A stretch of 21,626 nucleotides of DNA from Xanthobacteraceae bacterium. Its GTDB lineage: Bacteria; Pseudomonadota; Alphaproteobacteria; Rhizobiales; Xanthobacteraceae. The DNA is taken from contig JAIESC010000300.1 in the NCBI GenBank assembly GCA_019746355.1, positions 1 through 21,626 of the forward strand, read 5' to 3'. The notes under the pieces were generated by a model that did not search any database, had not been told where the DNA came from, and saw only the letters and a list, made by a program, of their open reading frames with translations. The position numbers and the translations under genes are program-made. Positions within the stretch are counted from its first letter, which is position 1; each line of letters starts with the position of its first letter. Shown one piece after another: positions 6,815 through 15,126 of this stretch.

Positions 6815-8542
6815 TCAATATCCGGCCGCCAAGGCCCCGCGCGTCCGCGTATCCGCCGCGCCGACGATGCCGTCCGGCATCACCATGATCGACGGCGTCG
6901 AGGTGAAGGGCGGCCAGACGCGCACGTTATGCCCCCGCGCCGCGAGCGCCCGCGCGATCGCGTCCGGATAGTCGGCCTCGACCATGGTCTCGTCCGGCAG
7001 CCATTGGTGATGGATGCGCGGCGCCTGCACCGCCGCGGCGATGCTCATGCGGAAGTCGATGACATTGACCAGCACCTGCAGCACCGCGGTGATGATGCGG
7101 CTGCCGCCCGGCGCGCCGGTGACGATCAGCGGCTTGCCGCGATGGAGCACGATGGTCGGCGTCATCGACGACAGCGGCCGCTTGTCCGGGCCGGGCTCGT
7201 TCGCCTCATAGCCGACCAGCCCGAAGGCGTTGGGCACGCCGGGTGCCGCCGCGAAATCGTCGAGCTCGTTGTTGAGGAGAACGCCGGTGCCCTCGGCGAT
7301 CAGCCCCACGCCGTAGTTGAGATTGAGCGTGTAGGTGTTGGAAACCGCGTTGCCGGAGCGGTCGATGATCGAATAGTGCGTGGTGTTGGGGCTCTCGTAG
7401 GGCTGCGGGTCCAGGGCGCGGATCTTGTCCGACGGCGTCGCGCGTTGGCGATCGATGCGCGCGCGCAGCGCCGCCGCATAGCGCTTCGAGGTGAGGCCTG
7501 TGAGCGGCATCTTCACGAAGTCGGGGTCGCCGAGCAGCTTTGCCCGGTCCGCATAGGCGTAGCGCATGGTTTCGACCATCAGATGCACCGACGCCGGATC
7601 GTCGCGCTTGAGGTTGAAGCCCTCCAGAACGTTGAGCATCTCGATCAGCAGCACGCCGCCGGATGACGGCGGCGGCATCGAGAGAATGGTCAGCCCCCGA
7701 TAGCTGCCGCGCAGCACCGGCCGCTCGACCGCGGCGTAATTCTTGAGATCTTCGCTGCTCATCAGCCCGCCGGCCTCGCGCACCGCCGCCGAAATCCTGT
7801 CGGCGACCGGGCCCTCGTAAAACGCGCGCGGGCCGTTCTTGGCGATCGCCTCGAGCGTGTTGGCGAGGTCGGCCTGAACCAGCAGCGTGCCGCGGTCGAT
7901 CAGCGAGCCGTCGGGCTTCAGAAACAGCTTCGCGGTCGAGGGAAAGCGCCGCATGCGCTCGACCGCCGAACGCCCGGTGTCCTCGAACTCGTCGCCGGTG
8001 CGGAAGCCTTTGCGGGCGAGTTCAATGGCCGGCTCGATCAGTTGCGCCAGCGTGAATGTCCCCGAGCCGTATTTCTCGTGCGCATGCGCAAGCCCCGCGA
8101 CCGTGCCCGGCACGCCGATGCCGAGGCCCTGGTCGCGCGACTTCGCTGGATCGGCCTTGCCCTGCGGGTCGAGGAACACCTCGCGCGTGGTCGCCGACGG
8201 TGCCCGCTCGCGATAGTCGATGGCGATGTTCTGCGCGGGCTTCTGCTTGCTGCCCGCGAGGTGGATCACCATGAACCCGCCGCCGCCGATGTTGCCGGCG
8301 CGCGGATAGGTCACCGCCATCGCAAAACCGACGGCGACTGCGGCATCGACCGCATTGCCGCCGCGTTTGAGGATCGCTGCGCCGATGCGGCTCGCGCGCG
8401 ACTCCTGCGTCACCACCATGCCGTGGCGGGCGGTGACCGGCTCAACTGGCGGGAATTGCGGGGACCGCGGGAGTGCGGGGCCAGTCCCCCATGCGGTCAG
8501 CAGCAGGAGCGCGACGAGCGCGCGGCGCGATATTCCAGGCAT
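6815..8542 (-). CDS. ggt: Gamma-glutamyltranspeptidase precursor
   Basis: This 575-residue Ntn-hydrolase of the gamma-glutamyltransferase family cleaves the gamma-glutamyl bond of glutathione and related amides, transferring the group to water or an amino acceptor in the periplasm. An N-terminal signal peptide is visible (RRALVALLLLTAWGTGPA). The alpha-glutamyl-binding arginine lies in DYRERAP (Arg111). The autocleavage site is in PNTTHYS: Thr387 would become the first residue of the small subunit and the nucleophile. Later motifs are NTYTLNLNYG, LLNNELDDF, the PLSSM loop (456-460) and the TGAPGGSR glycine loop (475-482). Length is normal and all key residues are present. It is divergently arranged with tctC, 75 bp apart. 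The ATG at 8542 has no strong ribosome site but gives the only good signal peptide. The substrate in vivo is unknown. Confidence 0.95.
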   Translation of the reverse strand: MPGISRRALVALLLLTAWGTGPALPRSPQFPPVEPVTARHGMVVTQESRASRIGAAILKRGGNAVDAAVAVGFAMAVTYPRAGNIGGGGFMVIHLAGSKQKPAQNIAIDYRERAPSATTREVFLDPQGKADPAKSRDQGLGIGVPGTVAGLAHAHEKYGSGTFTLAQLIEPAIELARKGFRTGDEFEDTGRSAVERMRRFPSTAKLFLKPDGSLIDRGTLLVQADLANTLEAIAKNGPRAFYEGPVADRISAAVREAGGLMSSEDLKNYAAVERPVLRGSYRGLTILSMPPPSSGGVLLIEMLNVLEGFNLKRDDPASVHLMVETMRYAYADRAKLLGDPDFVKMPLTGLTSKRYAAALRARIDRQRATPSDKIRALDPQPYESPNTTHYSIIDRSGNAVSNTYTLNLNYGVGLIAEGTGVLLNNELDDFAAAPGVPNAFGLVGYEANEPGPDKRPLSSMTPTIVLHRGKPLIVTGAPGGSRIITAVLQVLVNVIDFRMSIAAAVQAPRIHHQWLPDETMVEADYPDAIARALAARGHNVRVWPPFTSTPSIMVMPDGIVGAADTRTRGALAAGY

Positions 8543-8617
8543 GGCGCGAGCCTACCCGAAGCCGGGACGGGGTGGTACCGTTTGCGCCGATCACAAAGAA
8601 TATCGGGGAGGACGCTT

Positions 8618-9601
8618 ATGCTGATGCGGCGCGCGATGCTGCCTGGGCTTGCGGCTCTGGCAATGCTGGCCTGCGGCAATGTCCGGGTCGAGGCCCAGAG
8701 CTTCACCAGGCAGGTTCACATCATCGTCCCCTATGGGCCGGGCGGCACCTCCGACATTCTGGCGCGGCTGATCGGGCCGAAGCTGTCGGAAGCGATCGGC
8801 CAGCCGGTCATCGTCGAGAACAAGCCGAGCGCGTCGGGCAACATCGGCGCGGATTACGTCGCCAAGCAGGCCGGCGACGGCCACACGCTTTTGATCACCG
8901 ACGTCGGCACGTTGGCGACGCAGCCGAGCCTGGTGAAACGGCTCGCCTTCGACGTGCAGAAGGACCTCGTTCCGGTCGGCATGGTGATGTTCTCGCCGTA
9001 TCTGTTCGCGGTGCATCCGTCCGTGCCGGTGAGCACGTTCGCCGAGATCGTCGCCTACGACAAAGCCAATCCCGGCAAGCTCAATGTCGGCAACAGCGGC
9101 GTCGGCTCGATTCAGCATCTGCTCGCCATCGTCATCGCCAAGAAGTACGGCTTGAAGTGGGGCATGGTGCCGTACCGCGGCGGCGCGCCGGCCGTGCGGG
9201 CGGTGGTGTCGAACGAGAGCAACGTGATCTTCAACGGCGCGCTCGCGACCTTGCCGTTCGTCACCCAGGGCCAGCTCAAGGGCATCGCCGTCTCCGGCGA
9301 CAAGCGCCTGCCCGGTGTGCCGAACCTGCCGAACTTCAAGGAGCTCGACATGCCGATCGTCGAGGTCGGCTCCTGGCAGGGCTTCCTCACCAGCAAGGCG
9401 ACGCCTCCGGCGATGGCGGCGCGGCTGAACGACGAGATCAAGAAGATCCTCGCCATGCCCGACATTGCCAGGAAGATCACCGAGCTCGGCGGCGATGTGC
9501 GGACCAGTGCAAACCCGGCCGAATTCAGCGGCTGGCTCGCCAAGGCCATCGACGAATGGGGCGCGGTGGTGAAGGCGGAGGGAATTCAGGTCGACGGCTA
9601 A
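8618..9601 (+). CDS. tctC: Tripartite tricarboxylate transporter substrate-binding protein (TctC/Bug family)
   Basis: This 327-residue periplasmic binding protein captures a carboxylate ligand for the TctAB membrane pair. A basic start and hydrophobic core end at a likely signal peptidase site VEA-Q near residue 26. The MLAC segment is a poor lipobox. Family motifs follow: HIIVPYGPGGTSDILARL, GQPVIVENKPSASGNIG, DGHTLLITD, then YDKANPGKLNVGNSGVGS and the MVPYRGGAPA loop. The start at 8618 is chosen because a strong ribosome site GGGGAGGA lies at 8605-8612; a much longer reading upstream is only the antisense of ggt. It heads the operon with tctB and tctA. The ligand cannot be read from sequence. 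Confidence 0.93.
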   Translation: MLMRRAMLPGLAALAMLACGNVRVEAQSFTRQVHIIVPYGPGGTSDILARLIGPKLSEAIGQPVIVENKPSASGNIGADYVAKQAGDGHTLLITDVGTLATQPSLVKRLAFDVQKDLVPVGMVMFSPYLFAVHPSVPVSTFAEIVAYDKANPGKLNVGNSGVGSIQHLLAIVIAKKYGLKWGMVPYRGGAPAVRAVVSNESNVIFNGALATLPFVTQGQLKGIAVSGDKRLPGVPNLPNFKELDMPIVEVGSWQGFLTSKATPPAMAARLNDEIKKILAMPDIARKITELGGDVRTSANPAEFSGWLAKAIDEWGAVVKAEGIQVDG

Positions 9602-9621
9602 CTAACAACACGGTAGGGCCA

Positions 9622-9637
9622 CCCTTTCCCACAAGGG
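9622..9637 (+). repeat. Small intra-operon hairpin
   Basis: CCCTT-tcccac-AAGGG lies between the tctC stop and tctB. The surrounding bases resemble a fragment of a common Hyphomicrobiales intergenic repeat. In binding-protein operons such a hairpin can protect the upstream message and keep the binding protein more abundant than the membrane parts. That effect is inferred. Confidence 0.35.
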
Positions 9638-9666
9638 GGAGAGAGTGACGGAGCGCGCGGCAAGAG

Positions 9667-10119
9667 ATGACCCTCCGCCTCAACGTCCCCGATCTCGCCT
9701 TCGGCGTGTTTCTCGTCGCCCTCGGTGCGCTCGCCTATGCGTTGGCGGCTGAGCTGACAGTCGGCACCGCGGCGTCGATGGGCCCGGGCTACGTCCCGCG
9801 CGGACTCGCGCTGATCATCATGGTCTACGGGATCGTGCTCGGCCTGCGCGCCGCGTTCACCGGCCATGTGCCGTTTCCTCCGGTGGCCTGGCGGCCGCTG
9901 ATCCTGATCGCGGCGTCGGTGATGCTGTTCGGCATCCTGCTGCCGGTGATGGGCCTCGCCATCACCAGCGTCGCGGTCGTGATCGCCGCGGGCTTCGCCG
10001 CCTATGACGTGCGGCTCAAGGAGAACGCGATCCTGGCGCTCGCGCTCGCGATCTTCGCGGTGCTGCTGTTCGTCACCGCGCTCGGATTGCCGATCCCGGT
10101 CTGGCCGCGATGGATCTGA
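9667..10119 (+). CDS. tctB: Tripartite tricarboxylate transporter small membrane subunit (TctB family)
   Basis: This 150-residue protein has four hydrophobic segments (roughly 8-28, 45-62, 78-108 and 118-140), typical of TctB/DUF1468, the small subunit that pairs with TctA in the inner membrane. A conserved-looking loop with GPGYVPR follows the first helix, as usual in the family. A GGAG at 9650-9653 is the probable ribosome site, rather distant at 13 bases, with AAGAG just before the ATG. Its last ten bases overlap the start of tctA, so the two are translationally coupled. Confidence 0.9.
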   Translation: MTLRLNVPDLAFGVFLVALGALAYALAAELTVGTAASMGPGYVPRGLALIIMVYGIVLGLRAAFTGHVPFPPVAWRPLILIAASVMLFGILLPVMGLAITSVAVVIAAGFAAYDVRLKENAILALALAIFAVLLFVTALGLPIPVWPRWI

Positions 10120-11612
10120 TCGCCAATCTCGCCACCGGGTTCTCGGTCGCGCTGACGCCGGCCAATCTCGGCTTCTGCCTCCTCGGCGCACTGATCGGCA
10201 CGCTGGTCGGCGTGCTGCCCGGCATCGCGCCGATCACCACCATCGCGATCCTGCTGCCGTTCACCTTCTCGCTGCCGCCGGCCTCGTCGCTGATCATGCT
10301 CGCCGGCATCTTCTACGGCGCGCAGTACGGCGGCTCGACCACCGCCATTCTCGTCAACGTGCCGGGCGAATCCTCAGCCATCGTCACCTGCCTCGACGGC
10401 CACCAGATGGCGAAGAAAGGCCGCGCCGGGCCTGCGCTCGCCATCGCCGCCATTGCCTCGTTCGTCGCCGGCACCATCGCCACCATCGTGATCGCGACCG
10501 CGAGCGCGCCGATGGCGTGGCTCGCGCTGCAATTCAACGCCGCGGAATACTTCAGCCTGATGGTGCTGGGGCTCACCGGCGCCGTGGTGCTGGCGCACGG
10601 CGCGCCGGAAAAGGCCGTGGCCATGGTGCTGGTCGGGTTGCTGCTCGGCCTCGTCGGCATCGACGTCAACACCGGCTCGCCGCGCATGACCATGGGCCTT
10701 GCCGACCTGGGCGACGGCATCGGCTTCGTGCCGATCGCCATCGGCATGTTCGGCATTGCCGAGCTCGCCGTCACGCTTGGCCGGCCGCAGGACCGGAGCC
10801 TCCTTGCGTTCAAGCTCAGCAACCTGTGGCCGACCGCGGCCGAGCTGCGCCAGTGCGTGCCGGCCATGTTGCGCGGCACCGTGCTCGGCTCGGTGCTCGG
10901 CGTGCTGCCGGGCGGGGGCGCTGCGCTGTCGTCGTTTGCCGCCTATGCGCTGGAAAAGAAAAGCTCGCGCACGCCGGAGCGCTTCGGCCACGGCGCCATC
11001 GAAGGCGTCGCCGCGCCCGAGGCCGCCAACAACGCCGGCGCGCAGACGAGCTTCATTCCGCTGCTGACGCTCGGCATTCCCGGCAACGCCATCATGGCGC
11101 TGATGGTCGGCGCGATGATGATCCAGGGCGTGCAGCCCGGCCCGCAGGTGATGACCGCGCAACCGCAGCTGTTCTGGGGCGTGATCGCCTCGATGTGGCT
11201 CGGCAACCTGATGCTGATCGTGCTCAACCTGCCGATGATCGGGCTCTGGGTGTCGCTCCTGCGCGTGCCCTACCGGGTGATGTTTCCGGCGATCGTGCTG
11301 TTCTGCTGCATCGGCACCTACTCGGTCGGCAACACCGTGTTCGATATCTGGGTGATGCTGCTGTTCGGGCTTCTCGGCGTGTTCTTCTACAAGACCGGCG
11401 CCGAGCCCGCGCCGTTCATCCTGGGCTTCATCCTCGGGCCGCTGATGGAAGAGAATTTTCGGCGCGCGATGTATCTGTCGCGCGGCAATCCCATGACCTT
11501 TATCGAGCGGCCGATCAGCGCGCTGCTGCTGCTGATGTCGGTCGCGCTGCTGGTCATCCTCGTGCTTCCGGCCGTGAAGCGGAAGCGCGAGGAGGTGTTT
11601 CGCGAAGAGTAG
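10110..11612 (+). CDS. tctA: Tripartite tricarboxylate transporter large membrane subunit (TctA family)
   Basis: This 500-residue polytopic inner-membrane protein (TctA/DUF112) forms the translocation path for the carboxylate delivered by TctC, driven by an ion gradient. The internal two-fold pattern of the family is visible: TLVGVLPGIAPITT near residues 31-44 and SVLGVLPGGGAAL near 261-273, each in a re-entrant-like, glycine- and proline-rich loop. Other family blocks are AGIFYGAQYGGSTTAILVN (65-83), VPGESSA (84-90), the EAANNAG motif (304-310) and TLGIPGNAIMALM (320-332). Length is standard. It overlaps tctB by ten bases and is the last gene of the operon, followed within 25 bp by a strong hairpin. 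Confidence 0.95.
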   Translation: MDLIANLATGFSVALTPANLGFCLLGALIGTLVGVLPGIAPITTIAILLPFTFSLPPASSLIMLAGIFYGAQYGGSTTAILVNVPGESSAIVTCLDGHQMAKKGRAGPALAIAAIASFVAGTIATIVIATASAPMAWLALQFNAAEYFSLMVLGLTGAVVLAHGAPEKAVAMVLVGLLLGLVGIDVNTGSPRMTMGLADLGDGIGFVPIAIGMFGIAELAVTLGRPQDRSLLAFKLSNLWPTAAELRQCVPAMLRGTVLGSVLGVLPGGGAALSSFAAYALEKKSSRTPERFGHGAIEGVAAPEAANNAGAQTSFIPLLTLGIPGNAIMALMVGAMMIQGVQPGPQVMTAQPQLFWGVIASMWLGNLMLIVLNLPMIGLWVSLLRVPYRVMFPAIVLFCCIGTYSVGNTVFDIWVMLLFGLLGVFFYKTGAEPAPFILGFILGPLMEENFRRAMYLSRGNPMTFIERPISALLLLMSVALLVILVLPAVKRKREEVFREE

Positions 11613-11634
11613 GATTTCCGGACAGGGGCTGTGG

Positions 11635-11722
11635 GGTGGGTTAGCGCCGAAGGCGCGTAACCCACCATCGAGTGCACCGCGATTCCCCTTGGTGGGTTAC
11701 GGCGCTTCGCGCCTAACCCACC
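11635..11722. terminator. Pair of inverted hairpins between convergent genes
   Basis: Hairpin 1 (11635-11666) has arms GGTGGGTTA/TAACCCACC around GCGCC-gaa-GGCGC. Hairpin 2 (11691-11722) has the same outer arms around GGCGC-ttc-GCGCC, and is nearly the reverse complement of hairpin 1. They lie between tctA (plus) and the hydrolase gene (minus) and probably end transcription from both sides. No U-tract follows. The GGTGGGTTA...TAACCCACC unit is a widespread bacterial intergenic repeat type, so this may be a repeat pair co-opted as terminators. Confidence 0.75.
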
Positions 11723-11747
11723 CTACGATTGCATCGCGTCCGGGTGA

Positions 11748-12803
11748 TCACGACCCGCCGGCCTCGTCGAGGAAGCCCTGCACCGCCTTGAACAGCTCGA
11801 GCCGGTTCTTCTCCATCATGATCGTGTGCGTGCCTTCGGCGAGCATCACGAAGCGCTTGCCCGGCGCGTTGACCAGGAGCGGAAACAGCGTCTGCGCCAT
11901 GTAGGGCGGCGTGTCGCGGTCCCATTCGCCGAGCACCAGCAGCGTCGGCACGGTGATCATCGCCGGATCGTAATAGGGCTTCCCGGCACCGAAGAACTCA
12001 AGGCCATCCTGCACCACACCGTTCGGCGCGCGCAGCACCGGCGGGTTCTGCTTTGAGCCTTCGGGGTCGCTCGCGAACGTCGCGTCGGCCCAGGCGTCGA
12101 ACCAGCCGGCCGGAATGAGCGCGGCCTTCTTGTCCTCCGGCACGCCGGTGAGCCAGCGCCCGAGCGCCTGGTCGCGCCGCACGGTGCGGTAGGCCGGGGT
12201 CGGGCCGGGGCCGGTCTGCACCAGCGATGCCGTCTGACGGATCCAGACCGGCGCGTAGAGCGCGAGCCGCTCGACCTTGCCGGGGTTCTGCGTGGTATAG
12301 GTCGCCATCAGCGTCGTGCCCCACGACCAGCCGAGCAGGTTGAGGCGCGGGATGCTGCGGCGCACGAGGATGAAATCGACCACCGTGCCGATGTCTTTCA
12401 CCGCGGTGTCGCCGCGCACGATCGGCGGATTGTTCTTCGGGTCCTCGGCCATCTCCTTCGGCCGGGTGGATTTGCCGTAGCCGCGGACGTCGAGCAGATA
12501 GACGTCGTAACCGCGCGCGGCGATGTAATCCATCCACGACTGGCCGTCGAGCTTGAGATCGAACGCCGCGTGCGCCGGATAGGTTGCGCCGTGTACGAAC
12601 AGCACGGTGCGCTCGGGCCGGAACGAGGTCATGCCCGCCGGGCGCTTGTTGCGGACGAAAATCTCGATCCCCGGGTCCGGGGACTTCACCATCATCTCTT
12701 CGGTGACGAGCGCTTGCGATTGCGCGCGGGCGCTGTCGGCGACGAACGCGCCTGCGGCCGCAAACGCAACGCAGAGCGCGGCAACCATGGACTTGAAGGT
12801 CAT
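11748..12803 (-). CDS. Secreted alpha/beta hydrolase
   Basis: The 351-residue protein belongs to the alpha/beta-hydrolase fold superfamily, probably an esterase or amidase of unknown substrate. A cleavable signal peptide is visible (MTFKSMVAALCVAFAAAGAF, with a site near ARAQS). Fold landmarks are the oxyanion loop FVHGATYP (about 69-76), LDVRGYGKS, the nucleophile elbow GWSWGTT (Ser160), the acid in GEWDRDTP (Asp295 or Asp297) and the histidine in EGTHTIM (His326). The ATG at 12803 is preferred over an upstream one at 12833, because GGGGAGAA stands six bases before it and the signal peptide then begins normally. It is a close paralogue of the next gene, which lies 58 bp away and is probably cotranscribed. 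Confidence 0.88.
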   Translation of the reverse strand: MTFKSMVAALCVAFAAAGAFVADSARAQSQALVTEEMMVKSPDPGIEIFVRNKRPAGMTSFRPERTVLFVHGATYPAHAAFDLKLDGQSWMDYIAARGYDVYLLDVRGYGKSTRPKEMAEDPKNNPPIVRGDTAVKDIGTVVDFILVRRSIPRLNLLGWSWGTTLMATYTTQNPGKVERLALYAPVWIRQTASLVQTGPGPTPAYRTVRRDQALGRWLTGVPEDKKAALIPAGWFDAWADATFASDPEGSKQNPPVLRAPNGVVQDGLEFFGAGKPYYDPAMITVPTLLVLGEWDRDTPPYMAQTLFPLLVNAPGKRFVMLAEGTHTIMMEKNRLELFKAVQGFLDEAGGS

Positions 12804-12861
12804 GGCGTTCTCCCCAGTATGTTTTGCCGGCAATGTTTTTTGTCGTTGGAGCTATTCTAGC

Positions 12862-13839
12862 TCAGGCCGCTTCGTCGAGGAACGCCTCGTCTAGGAAGGT
12901 TTGCACGGTGCGGAACAGCATCATGCGGTTCTTCTCCAGCATCATGTGATGCGTGGCCTCCGGCAGCATGACCAGCCGCTTGCCGGGTGAGTTCACCATC
13001 TGGGGGAAGATCGTCTGCGCCATATAAGGCGGCGTGTCCCTGTCCCACTCGCCGATCACAATGAGCGTCGGCACGGTGATTTTCGCCGGGTCGTACATGA
13101 TCTTTCCGGAGGTCCAGAACTCCGACGTGTCCTGCACCGTGCCGTTCGGCGCGCGCACCACCGGTGGATTTTGTTTCGCGCCCACCGGATCGGTGGCCCA
13201 TGTGGCGTCAGCCCACTGGTCGAACCAGCCGGATGGGATCAGCGATGCCTGCTTGTGCTCCGGCACCCCGTTCAGCCAGCGCGCTTTCGCCTGCTCGCGG
13301 GTCACGGTGCGGTAGGCGCCGAGCGGGCCGGGGCCCTGGGCGAGCGGCGATGGCGTGGTGCGGAGGTAACCCGGTGCATAGAGCACAAGGCGCACGACCT
13401 TGTCCGGGTTCTCGATCGCGGTGACAGCCATCAGCGTGCAGCCCCACGACCAGCCGACTAGATTGAGCCGCGCGATGTTGCGCCGCTTGAGGATCATATT
13501 GAGGACGGCGGCGATGTCCTTCACCGCCTCGGGCGTGCGCGCCACCGGCGGGTTGTTCTGCGGCGGCTCGTCCATGGCCTTGGGCCGCGTCGAGCGGCCA
13601 TAGCCGCGCACGTCGAGGCAATAGACGTCGTGCCCTTGCGCGGCGACGAAATCCATCCACGACTGGCCGCCCAGCGGAATGTCGAAGCCGGTGTGCGCCG
13701 GATAGGTTGAGCCGTGCACGAACAGCACGGTCTTTTCCGGCGTGAACGCTTTCAGATCGGCAGGCCGCTTGTTGCGGACGAAGATCTCGATGCCCGGCCC
13801 GGAGGGCACCATCATCTCTTCGGTAATGACTTGGACCAT
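12862..13839 (-). CDS. Cytoplasmic alpha/beta hydrolase, paralogue of the neighbour
   Basis: This 325-residue alpha/beta hydrolase aligns with the secreted neighbour over its whole length, from ITEEMMVPSGPGIEIFVRNK onward, but lacks a signal peptide. Catalytic positions are the oxyanion loop FVHGSTYP, Ser131 in GWSWGCT, Asp266 or Asp268 in GEWDRDTP and His297 in EATHHMM. Shared blocks include LDVRGYG, DPxGxKQNPPV and TPPYMAQT. A GAGAG sits six bases before the ATG. The C-terminus carries a repeated FLDEA from a 15-bp duplication. It probably belongs to the same transcription unit as the enolase-superfamily gene upstream, though a palindromic repeat intervenes. The substrate is unknown; the paired locations suggest periplasmic and cytoplasmic steps on similar compounds. 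Confidence 0.87.
   Translation of the reverse strand: MVQVITEEMMVPSGPGIEIFVRNKRPADLKAFTPEKTVLFVHGSTYPAHTGFDIPLGGQSWMDFVAAQGHDVYCLDVRGYGRSTRPKAMDEPPQNNPPVARTPEAVKDIAAVLNMILKRRNIARLNLVGWSWGCTLMAVTAIENPDKVVRLVLYAPGYLRTTPSPLAQGPGPLGAYRTVTREQAKARWLNGVPEHKQASLIPSGWFDQWADATWATDPVGAKQNPPVVRAPNGTVQDTSEFWTSGKIMYDPAKITVPTLIVIGEWDRDTPPYMAQTIFPQMVNSPGKRLVMLPEATHHMMLEKNRMMLFRTVQTFLDEAFLDEAA
12869..12898 (-). repeat. 15-bp tandem duplication at the end of the hydrolase gene
   Basis: Bases 12869-12883 and 12884-12898 match at 12 of 15 positions and encode the doubled FLDEA at the C-terminus of the cytoplasmic hydrolase. The secreted paralogue has a single copy (FLDEAGGS). The divergence between copies shows it is not recent. 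Confidence 0.75.
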
Positions 13840-13862
13840 GAAATGCTCTCATGAGTGAATAG

Positions 13863-13987
13863 GGCACACTCTCTCCACGTCATGCGCGGGCTTGACCCGC
13901 GCATCCATGAGAGTGTGCCAAAGCCAATCTTACGATTTGCGTTTGTAGCACCTGCTCATGGATTGCCGGGCCAAGCCCGGCAATGAC
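13863..13987. repeat. Composite palindromic intergenic repeat
   Basis: The left half is a long hairpin: outer arms GGCACACTCTC (13863-13873) and GAGAGTGTGCC, inner arms ATGCGCGGG-cttga-CCCGCGCAT. The right half ends with CATGGATTGCCGGG...CCCGGCAATGAC at 13987. The ends GTCATGCGCGGGCTTG and the inverted CAAGCCCGGCAATGAC mark it as the same family as the element at 17148-17227. It fills most of the 177 bp between the hydrolase and the enolase-superfamily gene and may act as a processing or attenuation site on the minus-strand message. Confidence 0.75.
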
Positions 13988-14016
13988 TCGCGGAGAGATC
14001 GAGGCCGCAACGAACG

Positions 14017-15111
14017 TCATGACACTTTGCAGTCCTTGAGAATCTCCGGCTTGAACGCCAGCCCGTGCCCCGGACGCTCCGGCGCGGTGATCGTGCCGTT
14101 GACGACCTTGACCGGCTCGACCCACAGATCCTCCGACAGGCCCATGTCCTCGATCCATGCGCCGTTCGGGATCGACGCCAAGAGCTGCACGTTCAGCTCG
14201 GGGAACAGGTGCGGCGCCATCTGCAGGCCCCAGGTGTCGGCAAGAACAGATATCTTCCGCAGGTCGGTGTAGCCGCCGCGCATCGGATCGGGCTGCAGGA
14301 TCGGGCAGGCCGGATTCTCGAAGAACGGCCGCAGATCGTAGCGCGTGAAATGCGTCTCGCCGCCGACGATGCGGATCGGCAATGCCTGTGCCACCCGCAT
14401 GTAGCCCTTGAAGTCGTCGGCCGGCACCGGCTCCTCCAGCCAGTAGATGTCGTAGTCGACGATCTTGCGGCCCTGGTTGATCGCCACGTCCGCGGTCCAG
14501 CCCTGGTTGATGTCGATCATGATGGCGATGTCGGGCCCGAGCGCCTCGCGCATCCGCTTCACGTTGTCGACGTCGCGGCGCAGATCGTCGGTGTGCGCCA
14601 TCTGCATCTTGATCGCCTTGTAGCCCTGCTGCTTGTAGTGCAGCGCCTTGGCGATCATGCCGTCGCCGCCGGAGCCGCGGAAGCAGCCCGAGCCGTACAC
14701 CGGGAGCTGCGCGCGCACGTGGCCCCACAGCCGGTGCAGCGGCATGTTGGCGCGCTTGCCGATCGCGTCCCACAGCGCGATGTCGAGCGCCGACATCGCC
14801 ATGGTGACGATGCCGCCGCGGTTGTAGGTGACGGTGCGCTTCCAGAGGTCGGCCCAGATGCCTTCGACCGCGGTCGCGTCCTTGCCGATCACGTGCGGCA
14901 GCAGCGTCTCTTCGAGTGCCGCGACAACGGTCTTCAATCCCGGCCGGAACGAGAACAGATAGCCCATGCCGACGATGCCGCCCTTGGTCTCGACCTCGAG
15001 CACCAGCAAGTTGCGCGCGTCGCCGAAGGCGTGGCCCTTGAGCCACGGCGTCTCCGGCCACGGCACGCGCAGCATGGTGGTGCGGACGGCCTTGATGGTC
15101 ATGTCGGTCAT
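14017..15111 (-). CDS. Enolase-superfamily enzyme, mandelate racemase/muconate lactonizing type
   Basis: This 364-residue protein has the capping domain followed by the TIM barrel. The metal ligands fall with the expected spacing: Asp200 (MIDINQGW), Glu226 (WLEEPV) and Glu252 (GGETHF). The His-Asp dyad of the mandelate racemase subgroup is present as Asp275 (LQPDPMRGG) and His301 (MAPHLF). On the other face the usual K-x-K is KMQ (Lys168, Gln170), so the second lysine is lost. Such enzymes abstract the proton next to a carboxylate, and acid-sugar dehydratases and racemases are the commonest activities. The missing lysine argues against a two-base racemase and for a dehydratase-like reaction, which is inference. 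It follows the SBP-like gene by 15 bp, so the two form an operon. No clear ribosome site is seen. Confidence 0.9.
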   Translation of the reverse strand: MTDMTIKAVRTTMLRVPWPETPWLKGHAFGDARNLLVLEVETKGGIVGMGYLFSFRPGLKTVVAALEETLLPHVIGKDATAVEGIWADLWKRTVTYNRGGIVTMAMSALDIALWDAIGKRANMPLHRLWGHVRAQLPVYGSGCFRGSGGDGMIAKALHYKQQGYKAIKMQMAHTDDLRRDVDNVKRMREALGPDIAIMIDINQGWTADVAINQGRKIVDYDIYWLEEPVPADDFKGYMRVAQALPIRIVGGETHFTRYDLRPFFENPACPILQPDPMRGGYTDLRKISVLADTWGLQMAPHLFPELNVQLLASIPNGAWIEDMGLSEDLWVEPVKVVNGTITAPERPGHGLAFKPEILKDCKVS

Positions 15112-15126
15112 GCTGAGGGTCCGGTC

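Noticed and set aside
8042..8617. N-terminal extension of tctC
   Set aside because: The upstream part is the antisense of ggt; the ribosome site GGGGAGGA and signal peptide fix the start at 8618.
9598..10191. 197-codon minus-strand reading across tctB
   Set aside because: It is a charged, repetitive shadow of tctB with no domain features.
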